The position numbers were made by a program, and so were the translations under genes. Below the pieces are notes generated by a model. It did no database searches. It had not been told where the DNA came from and saw only the letters and a list, made by a program, of their open reading frames with translations. This document shows, in pieces, positions 16,696 to 24,642 of a stretch of 64,000 nt of DNA. The DNA comes from Rhodobacteraceae bacterium Alg231-04 (lineage in GTDB: Bacteria > Pseudomonadota > Alphaproteobacteria > Rhodobacterales > Rhodobacteraceae): NCBI GenBank assembly GCA_900143635.1, contig FREY01000007.1, forward strand, positions 124,001 through 188,000, written 5' to 3'. Every line of letters starts with the position of its first letter. The stretch's first letter is position 1.

Positions 16696-16850
16696 GGGTT
16701 GCCTCCCGATTCAGGTGGGTAATTTTATTTCGTACATGCATTCCTAATCGCAATTATCGGCCCGTGTCAATTCGCTGCATCGCGGCATTCGCGCGGGTGA
16801 CCCCGGATGTGCGATTGCCGTGTTACAGGATTAGTGGCAGGGTGCGCGTA

Positions 16851-18242
16851 ATGACACAGACCGTGGAACTCCCTGTTTGGGCATTCGTGCTGATCTTGCT
16901 CTTTGCGGCGGTGACTTTTGCCTCTCACTTCCTGTTTCCCTCCGTTCGCTGGTTCTTCCGGCGGCGGCTGGAGCGGGCTGTGGAACGGATCAACCAGCGC
17001 TTGGAGCGGCCCATCCAGCCCTTCAAACTGGCGCATCGATACGACATGATCCAGCGGCTGGTTTATGATCCTGAGGTTCTGCAGGCCGTGACCGAACACG
17101 CGCAGGAACAGGGCATCCCGGAGAACGTGGCCTTTCAGCAGGCCCGCCGCTATGCGCGCGAGATCGTGCCGTCGTTTTCTGCCTTTGCCTATTTCGGACT
17201 GGCGATTCGTTTCGCCCGTTTCCTCTCCAACGCGCTTTACCGGGTGCGATTGGGCCATCACGACGCCGAGGAGCTGCACGGTGTGGATCCGGATGCCACT
17301 GTGGTCTTTGTGATGAACCACCGATCCAACATGGACTATGTGCTGGTGACCTATCTTGCCGCAGACCGGTCCGCCCTGGCCTATGCGGTAGGGGAATGGG
17401 CGCGGGTCTGGCCGCTCAGCCGACTGATCCGGGCGATGGGGGCCTATTTCATCCGCCGCCGGTCCCGGTCTGAGCTTTATCGCAAGGTGCTGGCGGCCTA
17501 TGTGCGCCATGCCACCCGTGGCGGCGTCACCCAGGCGATGTTCCCTGAAGGCGGGCTGAGCCTGACCGGGGCCATGGCCCAGCCCAAGCTAGGACTGCTG
17601 AAATACATCATTGACGGGTTTGAACCGGGCGGTCGCGATGTGGTCTTTGTCCCGGTTGCACTGAATTATGACCGGGTGCTTGAGGATAAGATCCTGACCT
17701 CGGCCGCGCGTGCCAAGGAACGGCGTTTCAAGGCCCGTATCGGGGTGATTACCTACCGCATCCTTCGTCAGCTCTGGCTTTGGGTCACCGGGAGGTATCA
17801 CCGTTTCGGCTATGCGGCGGTCAGTTTTGGAAAGCCTGTGTCCCTGACCGAGTTTTCCAGCCAGTCCAATGGCGATCTGACAACACGTCTGGCCCGCGAG
17901 ATGAGCCGCCGAATAGGCGAGATCGTTCCGGTTCTGCCGGTGCCACTGGTGGCCTGGCTGTTGTCAGTAAAGGGCCCGATGACAAAGGCTGCCCTTGCTC
18001 AGGCGATGGATGACCTGCTTGCCGAGATGCCGTCTGCCTATGTGCATGTGCCGCGCCACGACCGCGACTACGCCGTCGAAGTGGGTCTGCGCCAGCTGAC
18101 GGAACGTGGAATTTTGACGGTCCAACGCGGCGTCATCACCCCTTCGGAAGCGCATAGTGACCTGCTGAACTTTTATGCAAACTCCATCCGTCACCTGATC
18201 CCGAGCCCAGAAGACAAGGAAATTTCTGCACCCGCACAGTAA
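16851..18242 (+). CDS. Glycerol-3-phosphate acyltransferase-like membrane protein (PlsB-type)
   Basis: 463 residues. A transmembrane helix lies at about 10-30, then a PlsC/PlsB acyltransferase domain with NHRSNMD (156-162, the H-x4-D catalytic motif), FPEGGLSLTG (231-240) and VPVALNYDRV. It is shorter than E. coli PlsB and lacks much of that protein's C-terminal half, as in alphaproteobacterial homologues. It should acylate a glycerophosphate backbone at the inner membrane. The ATG at 16851 is chosen over 16764 because it begins the hydrophobic N-terminus; the Shine-Dalgarno is weak. It sits between ecm and ccr, an association seen in relatives. Confidence 0.83.
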   Translation: MTQTVELPVWAFVLILLFAAVTFASHFLFPSVRWFFRRRLERAVERINQRLERPIQPFKLAHRYDMIQRLVYDPEVLQAVTEHAQEQGIPENVAFQQARRYAREIVPSFSAFAYFGLAIRFARFLSNALYRVRLGHHDAEELHGVDPDATVVFVMNHRSNMDYVLVTYLAADRSALAYAVGEWARVWPLSRLIRAMGAYFIRRRSRSELYRKVLAAYVRHATRGGVTQAMFPEGGLSLTGAMAQPKLGLLKYIIDGFEPGGRDVVFVPVALNYDRVLEDKILTSAARAKERRFKARIGVITYRILRQLWLWVTGRYHRFGYAAVSFGKPVSLTEFSSQSNGDLTTRLAREMSRRIGEIVPVLPVPLVAWLLSVKGPMTKAALAQAMDDLLAEMPSAYVHVPRHDRDYAVEVGLRQLTERGILTVQRGVITPSEAHSDLLNFYANSIRHLIPSPEDKEISAPAQ

Positions 18243-18256
18243 TTTCTGCAGTTGCG

Positions 18257-18273
18257 GGGTAATAAAATTACCC
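18257..18273. promoter_or_regulatory. Perfect 17-bp palindrome upstream of ccr
   Basis: GGGTAAT-AAA-ATTACCC is an exact inverted repeat lying 15 bases after the acyltransferase stop and about 100 bases before the ccr start. There is no following T-run, so an operator is more likely than a terminator. The decamer AATTTCTGCA also occurs twice around here (near 18220 and at 18241). ccr is strongly induced on acetate in relatives, so a dedicated regulator site is plausible, but its identity is unknown. Confidence 0.5.
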
Positions 18274-18372
18274 GATGGCCTCGTTTGAGGTTGCAATGTT
18301 ACTCTTCCATTCGTATCCCTTGATCAGAGACGCGATTCTGCATCGCGGCAAAATCATATCAGGGAGGCCGAA

Positions 18373-19659
18373 ATGGCTCTGGACACCGACACCTCCATCG
18401 CGTCCTACGACGCACCCGAGAAAGACCTCTACGAGATGGGCGAAATGCCTCCTCTCGGCTATGTGCCCAAGCAGATGTATGCATGGGCCATCCGCAAAGA
18501 GCGCCACGGCGAGCCGGACACGGCGATGGTCAAAGAGGTGGTGGACGTGCCCGAACTGGACAGCCATGAAGTGCTGGTTTTGGTGATGGCGGCAGGGGTC
18601 AACTACAATGGTGTCTGGGCCGCACTTGGCACACCGATCTCTCCGTTTGACGGCCACAAGGCCCCCTATCACATCGCTGGTTCCGATGCTTCGGGCATCG
18701 TTTGGGCGGTGGGTTCCAAGGTGAAGCGCTGGAAGGTCGGCGATGAGGTGGTGATCCACTGCAACCAGGATGACGGCGACGACGAGGAATGCAACGGTGG
18801 CGACCCGATGTATTCCACCAGCCAGCGGATCTGGGGCTATGAGACACCGGATGGCTCCTTTGCGCAGTTCACCAATGTGCAGGCCCAGCAGCTGATGCCG
18901 CGTCCCAAGCACCTGACATGGGAAGAAAGCGCCTGTTACACGCTGACGCTGGCGACGGCCTACCGGATGCTGTTTGGTCACGAACCGCATGATCTGAAGC
19001 CGGGCCAAAACGTTCTTGTTTGGGGTGCTTCGGGCGGTCTGGGCTCTTACGCGATCCAGCTGATCAACACGGCTGGTGCCAATGCGATCGGGGTGATTTC
19101 CGACGAAAGCAAACGTGAGTTTGTGATGGGTCTGGGGGCCAAGGGCGTGTTGAACCGCAAGGACTTCAACTGCTGGGGTCAGATGCCCACCGTGAACACG
19201 CCGGAATACGCCACATGGTTTAAAGAAGCCCGCAAGTTCGGCAAGGCGATCTGGGACATCACCGGCAAGGGCGTCAACGTTGACATGGTGTTTGAACACC
19301 CCGGCGAAAGCACTTTCCCGGTGTCCACATTCGTTTGCAAAAAGGGCGGCATGGTTGTGATCTGCGCCGGCACCACCGGCTATAACCTGACGCTGGACGT
19401 GCGGTATATGTGGATGCACCAGAAGCGTTTGCAGGGCTCGCACTTTGCCCATCTCAAACAGGCAGCGGCCGCCAACAAACTGATGGTCGAACGTCGCCTT
19501 GATCCCTGCATGTCCGAGGTGTTTGCCTGGAACGACCTGCCCGAGGCGCATATGAAAATGCGGCGCAACGAGCATAAGCCGGGCAACATGTCGGTTCTGG
19601 TTCAGGCCCCCAAGACGGGTTTGCGTACGCTGGAAGAGGTTCTGGACGCAGCCAACTGA
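18373..19659 (+). CDS. ccr: Crotonyl-CoA carboxylase/reductase
   Basis: 428 residues of the medium-chain dehydrogenase/reductase superfamily. The N-terminal catalytic domain includes VMAAGVNYNGVWAALGTP and HIAGSDASGIVWAVG, the nucleotide-binding domain VLVWGASGGLGSYAIQL, and the active-site region the ccr-typical FEHPGESTFPVSTFVCKKGG. It reductively carboxylates crotonyl-CoA with NADPH and CO2 to ethylmalonyl-CoA, the defining step of the ethylmalonyl-CoA pathway. AGGGAGGCCGAA precedes the ATG. A strong terminator follows, so the gene is expressed independently of the downstream luxR. Confidence 0.97.
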   Translation: MALDTDTSIASYDAPEKDLYEMGEMPPLGYVPKQMYAWAIRKERHGEPDTAMVKEVVDVPELDSHEVLVLVMAAGVNYNGVWAALGTPISPFDGHKAPYHIAGSDASGIVWAVGSKVKRWKVGDEVVIHCNQDDGDDEECNGGDPMYSTSQRIWGYETPDGSFAQFTNVQAQQLMPRPKHLTWEESACYTLTLATAYRMLFGHEPHDLKPGQNVLVWGASGGLGSYAIQLINTAGANAIGVISDESKREFVMGLGAKGVLNRKDFNCWGQMPTVNTPEYATWFKEARKFGKAIWDITGKGVNVDMVFEHPGESTFPVSTFVCKKGGMVVICAGTTGYNLTLDVRYMWMHQKRLQGSHFAHLKQAAAANKLMVERRLDPCMSEVFAWNDLPEAHMKMRRNEHKPGNMSVLVQAPKTGLRTLEEVLDAAN

Positions 19660-19712
19660 TGGCATAAGTTAATTTCCGGGCGGTTCAAACCGCCTTGGAT
19701 ATCTGACGCAGA

Positions 19713-19751
19713 ACGCCCGCGAACCCTGATAGGGGGCGCGGGCGTTTTTTT
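19713..19751 (+). terminator. Rho-independent terminator of ccr
   Basis: ACGCCCGCG (19713-19721) pairs with CGCGGGCGT (19737-19745), followed by a run of seven T. A smaller hairpin, GGCGGT-TCAA-ACCGCC, lies just upstream at 19679-19694. The pair should end ccr transcription efficiently and insulate luxR. Confidence 0.88.
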
Positions 19752-20038
19752 GACAACTGTTGCAATTTTTACATGGAGTTACGCCTGAGCGGCCTCACTA
19801 TTTATGGGGGGGCTTGTGGTGAAAATGCCCTGCAAATCATGGTGATTCAGGCTGAAATGCCGCAGGTCCCAAAAAGACCGTAAAATGCAGTATGTTTAAC
19901 AAAGGCGGTCCTATTGCGGCCTCTGCGTTGACCAGGGTGGTTTGGTCGCGGCACAAATGCCGCGGGCCCAAAAGGGCGCCGTCGGTTGCATCATTCTGGG
20001 CAGCCGACGAGGTATTTGCGGCAACGGAACCCGGGAAC
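19752..20038 (+). promoter_or_regulatory. luxR upstream region with tandem hairpins (19947-19977)
   Basis: 287 bases between the ccr terminator and the luxR start (the ccr-luxR gap totals 379 bases). The first half is AT-richer and probably contains the promoter. Further on, CGCGGCA-CAAA-TGCCGCG (19947-19964) and GCCC-AAAA-GGGC (19966-19977) form two adjacent small hairpins about 60-90 bases before the luxR start. If they are in the transcript they form a structured leader. The frame is open from 19892, but that N-terminal extension does not resemble LuxR proteins. Confidence 0.4.
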
Positions 20039-20758
20039 ATGGTGAAGAAAACCGAACTGGACGTAATCCTTGAGGTGATGGATGCGGCCACGACGCTTGA
20101 AGATCTTCAGGGCATTGTTGAGAAGATCCGGGACACGTTCAATGTTGACCACATGATGTACCACTGGGTGGATAGCGGCGGTGACCACTACTATTTCGGC
20201 ACCTATCCGGCCGAATGGGCCGGCCGCTATCAGGAGATGAACTACGTCAGGATCGATCCGGTTGTGGCCAGCTGCTATCAGGGCTTTGATCCGGTGAATT
20301 GGAAAAGCCTTGATTGGTCGCCCAAGAATGTACGCGCCTTTCTGACCGATGCATTGGGAAACGGGGTAGGCAATCAGGGCTATTCCATTCCTATTCGCGG
20401 TCCGAACGGGCAATTCGCGCTGTTTACCGTCAGCCACAATTGCAGTGATGACAACTGGGAGCGGTTCATCGCCAACCACAGCCGGTCCCTCATTTTGCTG
20501 GCGGTCTATTTCAACAGCAAGGCGCTGGCGCTGGAACCGCAGCGAAAAGGCGAGGTGCAAAAGACACTGTCACCGCGTGAAGTGGATGCGCTGACCCTGT
20601 TGGGCCTGGGTCGCAGCCGCGCGCAGGTCTCAGAGACATTGGCGATCTCGCAGCATACTTTGCGTGTCTATGTGGAAAGTGCCCGGGCCAAACTGGAGGC
20701 TGAAAACACGATCCATGCGGTCGCCATCGCCATTTCCAGAGGTCTCATTATTATCTAG
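20039..20758 (+). CDS. luxR: LuxR-type quorum-sensing transcriptional regulator
   Basis: 239 residues. The N-terminal autoinducer-binding domain (about 10-165) carries the hallmark set YFGTYPAEWAGRY, then NYVRIDPVV with the conserved Trp, Tyr and Asp-Pro of acyl-homoserine-lactone pockets. The C-terminal LuxR HTH (about 178-239) reads TLSPREVDALTLLGLGRS...ISQHTLRVYVESARAKL. It should bind an acyl-homoserine lactone made by the adjacent LuxI and act on lux-box promoters. Start chosen at 20039 from family length; there is only a weak GGGAA upstream. A luxR-luxI pair beside ccr is, as I recall, also present in Ruegeria pomeroyi. Confidence 0.9.
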   Translation: MVKKTELDVILEVMDAATTLEDLQGIVEKIRDTFNVDHMMYHWVDSGGDHYYFGTYPAEWAGRYQEMNYVRIDPVVASCYQGFDPVNWKSLDWSPKNVRAFLTDALGNGVGNQGYSIPIRGPNGQFALFTVSHNCSDDNWERFIANHSRSLILLAVYFNSKALALEPQRKGEVQKTLSPREVDALTLLGLGRSRAQVSETLAISQHTLRVYVESARAKLEAENTIHAVAIAISRGLIII

Positions 20759-20781
20759 ATCCGCAAATTTACAGTTAATTT

Positions 20782-20798
20782 ACCAAGTCATGTTTGGT
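20782..20798. promoter_or_regulatory. Dyad in the luxR-luxI gap (lux-box candidate)
   Basis: ACCAA (20782-20786) and TTGGT (20794-20798) form an inverted repeat with a 7-base spacer, flanked by GTTAA (20774-20778) and TTAAC (20798-20802). It lies about 50-65 bases before the luxI start, where a lux box would overlap the -35 region. The sequence does not closely match the classical CTG-N10-CAG form, so it is only a candidate LuxR target for positive feedback on luxI. Confidence 0.4.
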
Positions 20799-20848
20799 TA
20801 ACTTATGCGTGCATAGGCTGATCCACTTTTTGCAAAAGGGGACCAGTA

Positions 20849-21496
20849 ATGCTTCGTTATATCCACGCGTACGATCTGCAAAAATTTCCACATTTGGCGG
20901 CAACCATGTTCAGGGATCGGGCGGATCAGTTCAAAACCCGCCTCGATTGGGATGTGGCCGTTAACCACCAGGGCGAAGAACGGGATCAATACGATGCCTG
21001 CGATCCGCTCTATGTTATTTGGCAACAGCCCGACGGCAGTCACGGGGGGTCAATGCGGCTGATGCCGACCACCGGCCGCACCATGGTGAACGAGATTTTC
21101 AGCCACCTCAACGATGGCAGGCCCTTGCGCAGCGCGCGCATATGGGAGAGCACCCGATTTTGCCTGTCCCGGACGGCGGCGCGGAATGTGGCGGGCGCGC
21201 TGATTTTGGGCGGAACCGAATTCATGCGGGGTCAGGGTGTCAGCCACTATGCCGGTGTTTTTGACCGCCGGATGGTGAAAATCTACCGGCGCCTCGGCTT
21301 TAGCCCTGAGATCATCGGGTCACAAGGAGAGGGGCGGGCACGTATCTGCCTCGGGCTTTGGACCTACACAGAAGAGGTCTATCGAACGGTGCGTGAAAAG
21401 GCCGGGATCAGCGCCCGGCGGTCGCGCCACTGGTATAATCTGTCGCTGGGCCAGCCGGTTGCGCCGGTTGCGAACCAAGAAGCGCTGCCCGCCTGA
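20849..21496 (+). CDS. luxI: Acyl-homoserine-lactone synthase, LuxI family
   Basis: 215 residues. The invariant LuxI residues are visible: R and F in MFRDRADQFKTRLDWDV (about 20-36), D in QYDACDPLYVIW, R in GGSMRLMPTT (about 67-76) and E and R in ARIWESTRFCLS (about 95-106). It makes an acyl-homoserine lactone from S-adenosylmethionine and acyl-ACP (or acyl-CoA). The chain length cannot be predicted. AAGGGGACCAGTA precedes the ATG. It follows luxR in the same direction by 90 bases. Confidence 0.93.
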   Translation: MLRYIHAYDLQKFPHLAATMFRDRADQFKTRLDWDVAVNHQGEERDQYDACDPLYVIWQQPDGSHGGSMRLMPTTGRTMVNEIFSHLNDGRPLRSARIWESTRFCLSRTAARNVAGALILGGTEFMRGQGVSHYAGVFDRRMVKIYRRLGFSPEIIGSQGEGRARICLGLWTYTEEVYRTVREKAGISARRSRHWYNLSLGQPVAPVANQEALPA

Positions 21497-21513
21497 CGCT
21501 GGGGGTGAAATAG

Positions 21514-21550
21514 CAGGCGCGGGGCTCTGGCACAGCTGCGCCCGCGCCTG
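21514..21550. terminator. GC hairpin after luxI without a T-run
   Basis: CAGGCGCGGG (21514-21523) and CCCGCGCCTG (21541-21550) are perfect complements around a 17-base loop. It begins 17 bases after the luxI stop and ends 12 bases before the helicase start. Lacking a T-run it is not a canonical intrinsic terminator, but it probably marks the boundary of the luxRI unit. Confidence 0.5.
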
Positions 21551-21562
21551 TAGGGTCGCGCC

Positions 21563-23089
21563 ATGACCACGCTTCCCGTTCAGTTTTCCGACGATCAAGC
21601 CACTGCTTATGACAGCGTGGCAGAGATGCTTATGAAGGCGGGCATCGACCTTGGCGACAGCCTGCTGCACCCGCCCCGCGGCGAGGGGGGGGTGATGGCT
21701 GTCATCGGCAAGGCCGGGTCGGGCAAGACGCTGCTCTTGGCGGAACTTTACAAGGCGCTGGAACAGGCTGGCGTGGATATTGTGTCCGGTGATTATGAGA
21801 GCCGGAAGAAGGGCGAAAAACGTACCCTCGCGATCCTCGCACCGACCAACAAGGCGGCCTCGGTTCTGCGCCTGCGCGGCGTGCCAGCCACGACCATTCA
21901 CCGAATTCTTTATACGCCCGTCTATGATCCGGAATATGAGCGCATCGCCGAGTGGCTGGCAGGAAATGGCGACAAGCCAGAGATCGAAGGCCTGACCGAA
22001 GAGGCGCTGACCCGTGCCAAGGCCTTCTATGAGCGCAATAAATCCATCCCCGGAGCGCTGGCGGCAGCGGGGCTGCGCGGGTCTGATTTCATCACCGGTT
22101 GGAAACGCCGCGAAGATCCGCTGGACATCGGGTTTGTTGATGAGGCCTCGATGCTGGATGACCGCCAGTTCGAAGATCTGAAAGAGATTTTCCCCAATCT
22201 TTTGCTCTTTGGTGACCCGGCGCAGCTGGCTCCGGTGAACCAGTCCGGGGCCATGGTTTTTGAATCCCTTCCCGCGCCGCGCCAGCTGACGCTTAACCGG
22301 GTCCACCGGCAGAAGGCCGATAACCCGATCCTGGATCTGGCTCATGCGCTGGCCGATCCGATGGTCGATTTCTATGCGTTTGAGCGGATGATCGAAGAGA
22401 TCGCCAAGACCGATGACCGTGTGGTCTGGGGCCAGCGAGTCGAGGTCGACCTGATGGCGCGCAGCCCAGTTCTGGTCTGGCGCAATGCCACCCGCATTCG
22501 GCTAATCAACGCATTTCGCACCGTGCACGGCGCGCCCGAAGACGCGCTGCTGGAAGGTGAACCGCTGGTCTGTGACGGCATTGAACTGCCATTGAAGCAC
22601 CGTAAGAAGCGATTGGATCTGGAGGCGCGCGGGCTGATCAAAGGTGCACAGGTGATCTATCTTGGGCCGGGCCGAAAACCCGGTTTCTCGCGTCTGCACG
22701 TGATGGGCGCCGAAGATCCCCAGGTGTCGGCGGCCTCGATCGTGAAGATTGAAAAACCGGACGAAGAAGAACCGTTTATTCCCTATGCGGCGCGCATGGG
22801 CGCGGCCTTTTTGCATGGCGCTGCAGTGACCATCCACAAGGCGCAGGGCTCCCAATGGGACACTACGCAGGTCTTTGGTCCAGATATTTACGCCGCCGCC
22901 CGCATGGGGCGCTCTGAGGCGGGTCAGCCCCTGTGGAAGCGGTTGGCTTATGTGGCTGTCACGCGGGCGCAGAACCGGCTGATCTGGGTGGTGCGCAACC
23001 GGCTGGCCAAACCTTCGGGGCCGCTGCGGATCGACGATCTGCGCGCAGCCCCCGCCGCAACACTGACACTGGAGGCCCAAGACGAATGA
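21563..23089 (+). CDS. ATP-dependent RecD-like (SF1B) DNA helicase
   Basis: 508 residues. VIGKAGSGKTLLLAEL (about 52-67) is Walker A, ILAPTNKAASVLR motif Ia, FVDEASMLDD Walker B, FGDPAQLAPV motif III, LNRVHRQ motif IV, and VTIHKAQGSQWDTT plus VAVTRAQNRLIWV the C-terminal UvrD_C_2 motifs. It is much smaller than RecD and lacks RecBC partners here; stand-alone RecD2/Dda-like helicases of this size are common in alphaproteobacteria and act on 5'-tailed DNA. The stop overlaps the next gene's start (ATGA), so the SDR gene is translationally coupled. Confidence 0.88.
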   Translation: MTTLPVQFSDDQATAYDSVAEMLMKAGIDLGDSLLHPPRGEGGVMAVIGKAGSGKTLLLAELYKALEQAGVDIVSGDYESRKKGEKRTLAILAPTNKAASVLRLRGVPATTIHRILYTPVYDPEYERIAEWLAGNGDKPEIEGLTEEALTRAKAFYERNKSIPGALAAAGLRGSDFITGWKRREDPLDIGFVDEASMLDDRQFEDLKEIFPNLLLFGDPAQLAPVNQSGAMVFESLPAPRQLTLNRVHRQKADNPILDLAHALADPMVDFYAFERMIEEIAKTDDRVVWGQRVEVDLMARSPVLVWRNATRIRLINAFRTVHGAPEDALLEGEPLVCDGIELPLKHRKKRLDLEARGLIKGAQVIYLGPGRKPGFSRLHVMGAEDPQVSAASIVKIEKPDEEEPFIPYAARMGAAFLHGAAVTIHKAQGSQWDTTQVFGPDIYAAARMGRSEAGQPLWKRLAYVAVTRAQNRLIWVVRNRLAKPSGPLRIDDLRAAPAATLTLEAQDE

Positions 23090-23823
23090 CCCAATCCATC
23101 CTGATCACCGGTGCAAGCTCGGGCATAGGCCGGGCGGTGGCCGAATTGTTTCTGGCAGAAGGCTGGCAGGTCGGCCTTTTGGCGCGCCGTGCGGATAGGC
23201 TGGAAGAGGTGGCAATGGGCCATGCCCGTGCCCATGTTCTGGCGGCTGATGTGACGGATCCGTCAGCGGTGGATCACGCGGTCAATCAGTTTGTGATGCA
23301 GGCGGGACGCCTGGATGTGCTGTTCAACAATGCCGGCATTTTCACCCCGGCGGGCACCATTGACGAGATACCGCTGGAGCATTGGTTCAACTCGGTCAAT
23401 GTCAATCTGAACGGCATGTTCTTGGCGGCGCGCGCTGCCTTTCGCCAGATGCGCCACCAGACGCCGGGTGGCGGGCGGATCATCAACAATGGCTCTATCG
23501 CGGCTCATGTGCCACGGCCTCATTCGGCGCCCTATGCCGCGACCAAGGCGGCGATCACCGGTTTGACCCGCAGCCTGTCGCTGGACGGGCGGCCCTTTGA
23601 TATCGCCTGCGGCCAGATCGACATCGGCAATGCCCGCACGCCGATGATCGAAGATCTGGTTCACAGGCAACAGCAGGACAATCCGGAAGCCGCGCCGATG
23701 GAGAGTTTTGCAGTTGAGGATGCGGCAAAGTCTGTCTTGCACATGGCGCAGCTGCCGCTGGAAGCCAATGTGCAGTTCATGACGGTGATGGCCACCAAGA
23801 TGCCCTATATCGGCCGCGGCTGA
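23086..23823 (+). CDS. Short-chain dehydrogenase/reductase (SDR)
   Basis: 245 residues of classical SDR type. TGASSGIG (8-15) binds NAD(P), NNAG (about 85-88) stabilises the fold, INNGSIAA holds the catalytic Ser, and YAATKAA (about 150-156) the catalytic Tyr and Lys. The substrate cannot be inferred. It overlaps the helicase gene by four bases, although no functional link between the two is obvious. Confidence 0.88.
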   Translation: MTQSILITGASSGIGRAVAELFLAEGWQVGLLARRADRLEEVAMGHARAHVLAADVTDPSAVDHAVNQFVMQAGRLDVLFNNAGIFTPAGTIDEIPLEHWFNSVNVNLNGMFLAARAAFRQMRHQTPGGGRIINNGSIAAHVPRPHSAPYAATKAAITGLTRSLSLDGRPFDIACGQIDIGNARTPMIEDLVHRQQQDNPEAAPMESFAVEDAAKSVLHMAQLPLEANVQFMTVMATKMPYIGRG

Positions 23824-23842
23824 CAAAACCCGCCGGTCGCGC

Positions 23843-23862
23843 GCCCGGCCTTGCGGCCGGGC
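23843..23862. terminator. Convergent hairpin between SDR and TIGR02186 genes
   Basis: GCCCGGCC (23843-23850) and GGCCGGGC (23855-23862) with a TTGC loop form a perfect 8-bp stem in the 54-base gap between two converging genes. There is no T-run on either side. It probably acts as a bidirectional transcription boundary. Confidence 0.5.
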
Positions 23863-23877
23863 GGCATAATCAGATGC

Positions 23878-24642
23878 CTAGTTGTTGCGCAGCATGCTGA
23901 AGGCCGCAGATGCGCCCCAGCCGGCGGCTATCGCGATGATCAGCGACATGATGCCGTACCAGAAGGGCTGTTCGCGGGACATGTTGAACAGGAACCGCTC
24001 CAGCCCGACTTTGCGCACATCCACAACCGCTTCATACTTCGACACCACCACACCGTTGCGGGTCAACAGGATCCGGGTGATGTAATTGCCCTCGGTCAGA
24101 TCGGCGGGCATGTCGATGCGGGTGCGGAACAGGGTTTGCTGGTCCAGCGCAACCTGGCCTTCCAGCAACTGATACAGGCCTTTCCCCTCGCGGATACGGA
24201 TCACCGCATCGGTGAAGGCCTCGGCGTCCGAGATGTTTTGCGGCGCGCCGACCGAACGGATGGCGCGGTCAATGGACACATGATGGCGCAGGTCTTCAAC
24301 ATCCGACAGCACCTCATGAAACGGCGCGGTGGTGGCGATGGCGTAGAAGGAGGGCGCGCGGTCGACCTCTAGGGAATCGGTGTTCACCCAGATTCCAAAT
24401 CTGTTTTCCTTGCGCCGCACCACGATGGGTTCAGAAGGGCCTTCAATCGAAATGATGACTTCCAGCGGTTCTTCAGTGTTGATCGGCGTCTCGCGTTTCA
24501 CCGCGCCAAAGACTAGAATGTCAGACCCGTCAAAGGAGGTGGTGATGGCCACCTGATTTTTGGACAGGCCCAGTACGACCTCCTCTGCCATGGCGGGCAG
24601 GGGCAGCATCAGGAAAACGGCAGTCAGAATACGTTTCATCAT
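23878..24642 (-). CDS. TIGR02186 family membrane-anchored periplasmic protein
   Basis: 254 residues. A signal peptide (MMKRILTAVFLMLPLPAMA, 1-19) is followed by a long periplasmic domain and a C-terminal transmembrane helix (about 228-248), so most of the protein faces the periplasm. It matches the alphaproteobacterial TIGR02186 family, whose genes almost always sit next to a TauE/SafE permease, as here, where the two overlap by one base. A role in export or handling of a sulfur or other anion substrate has been assumed from this linkage; the biochemistry is unknown. Confidence 0.82.
   Translation of the reverse strand: MMKRILTAVFLMLPLPAMAEEVVLGLSKNQVAITTSFDGSDILVFGAVKRETPINTEEPLEVIISIEGPSEPIVVRRKENRFGIWVNTDSLEVDRAPSFYAIATTAPFHEVLSDVEDLRHHVSIDRAIRSVGAPQNISDAEAFTDAVIRIREGKGLYQLLEGQVALDQQTLFRTRIDMPADLTEGNYITRILLTRNGVVVSKYEAVVDVRKVGLERFLFNMSREQPFWYGIMSLIIAIAAGWGASAAFSMLRNN

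Noticed and set aside
19892-20038. N-terminal extension of the LuxR protein
   Set aside because: The extra 49 residues do not resemble LuxR proteins and cover the hairpin-rich leader; the 239-residue form has the usual family length.
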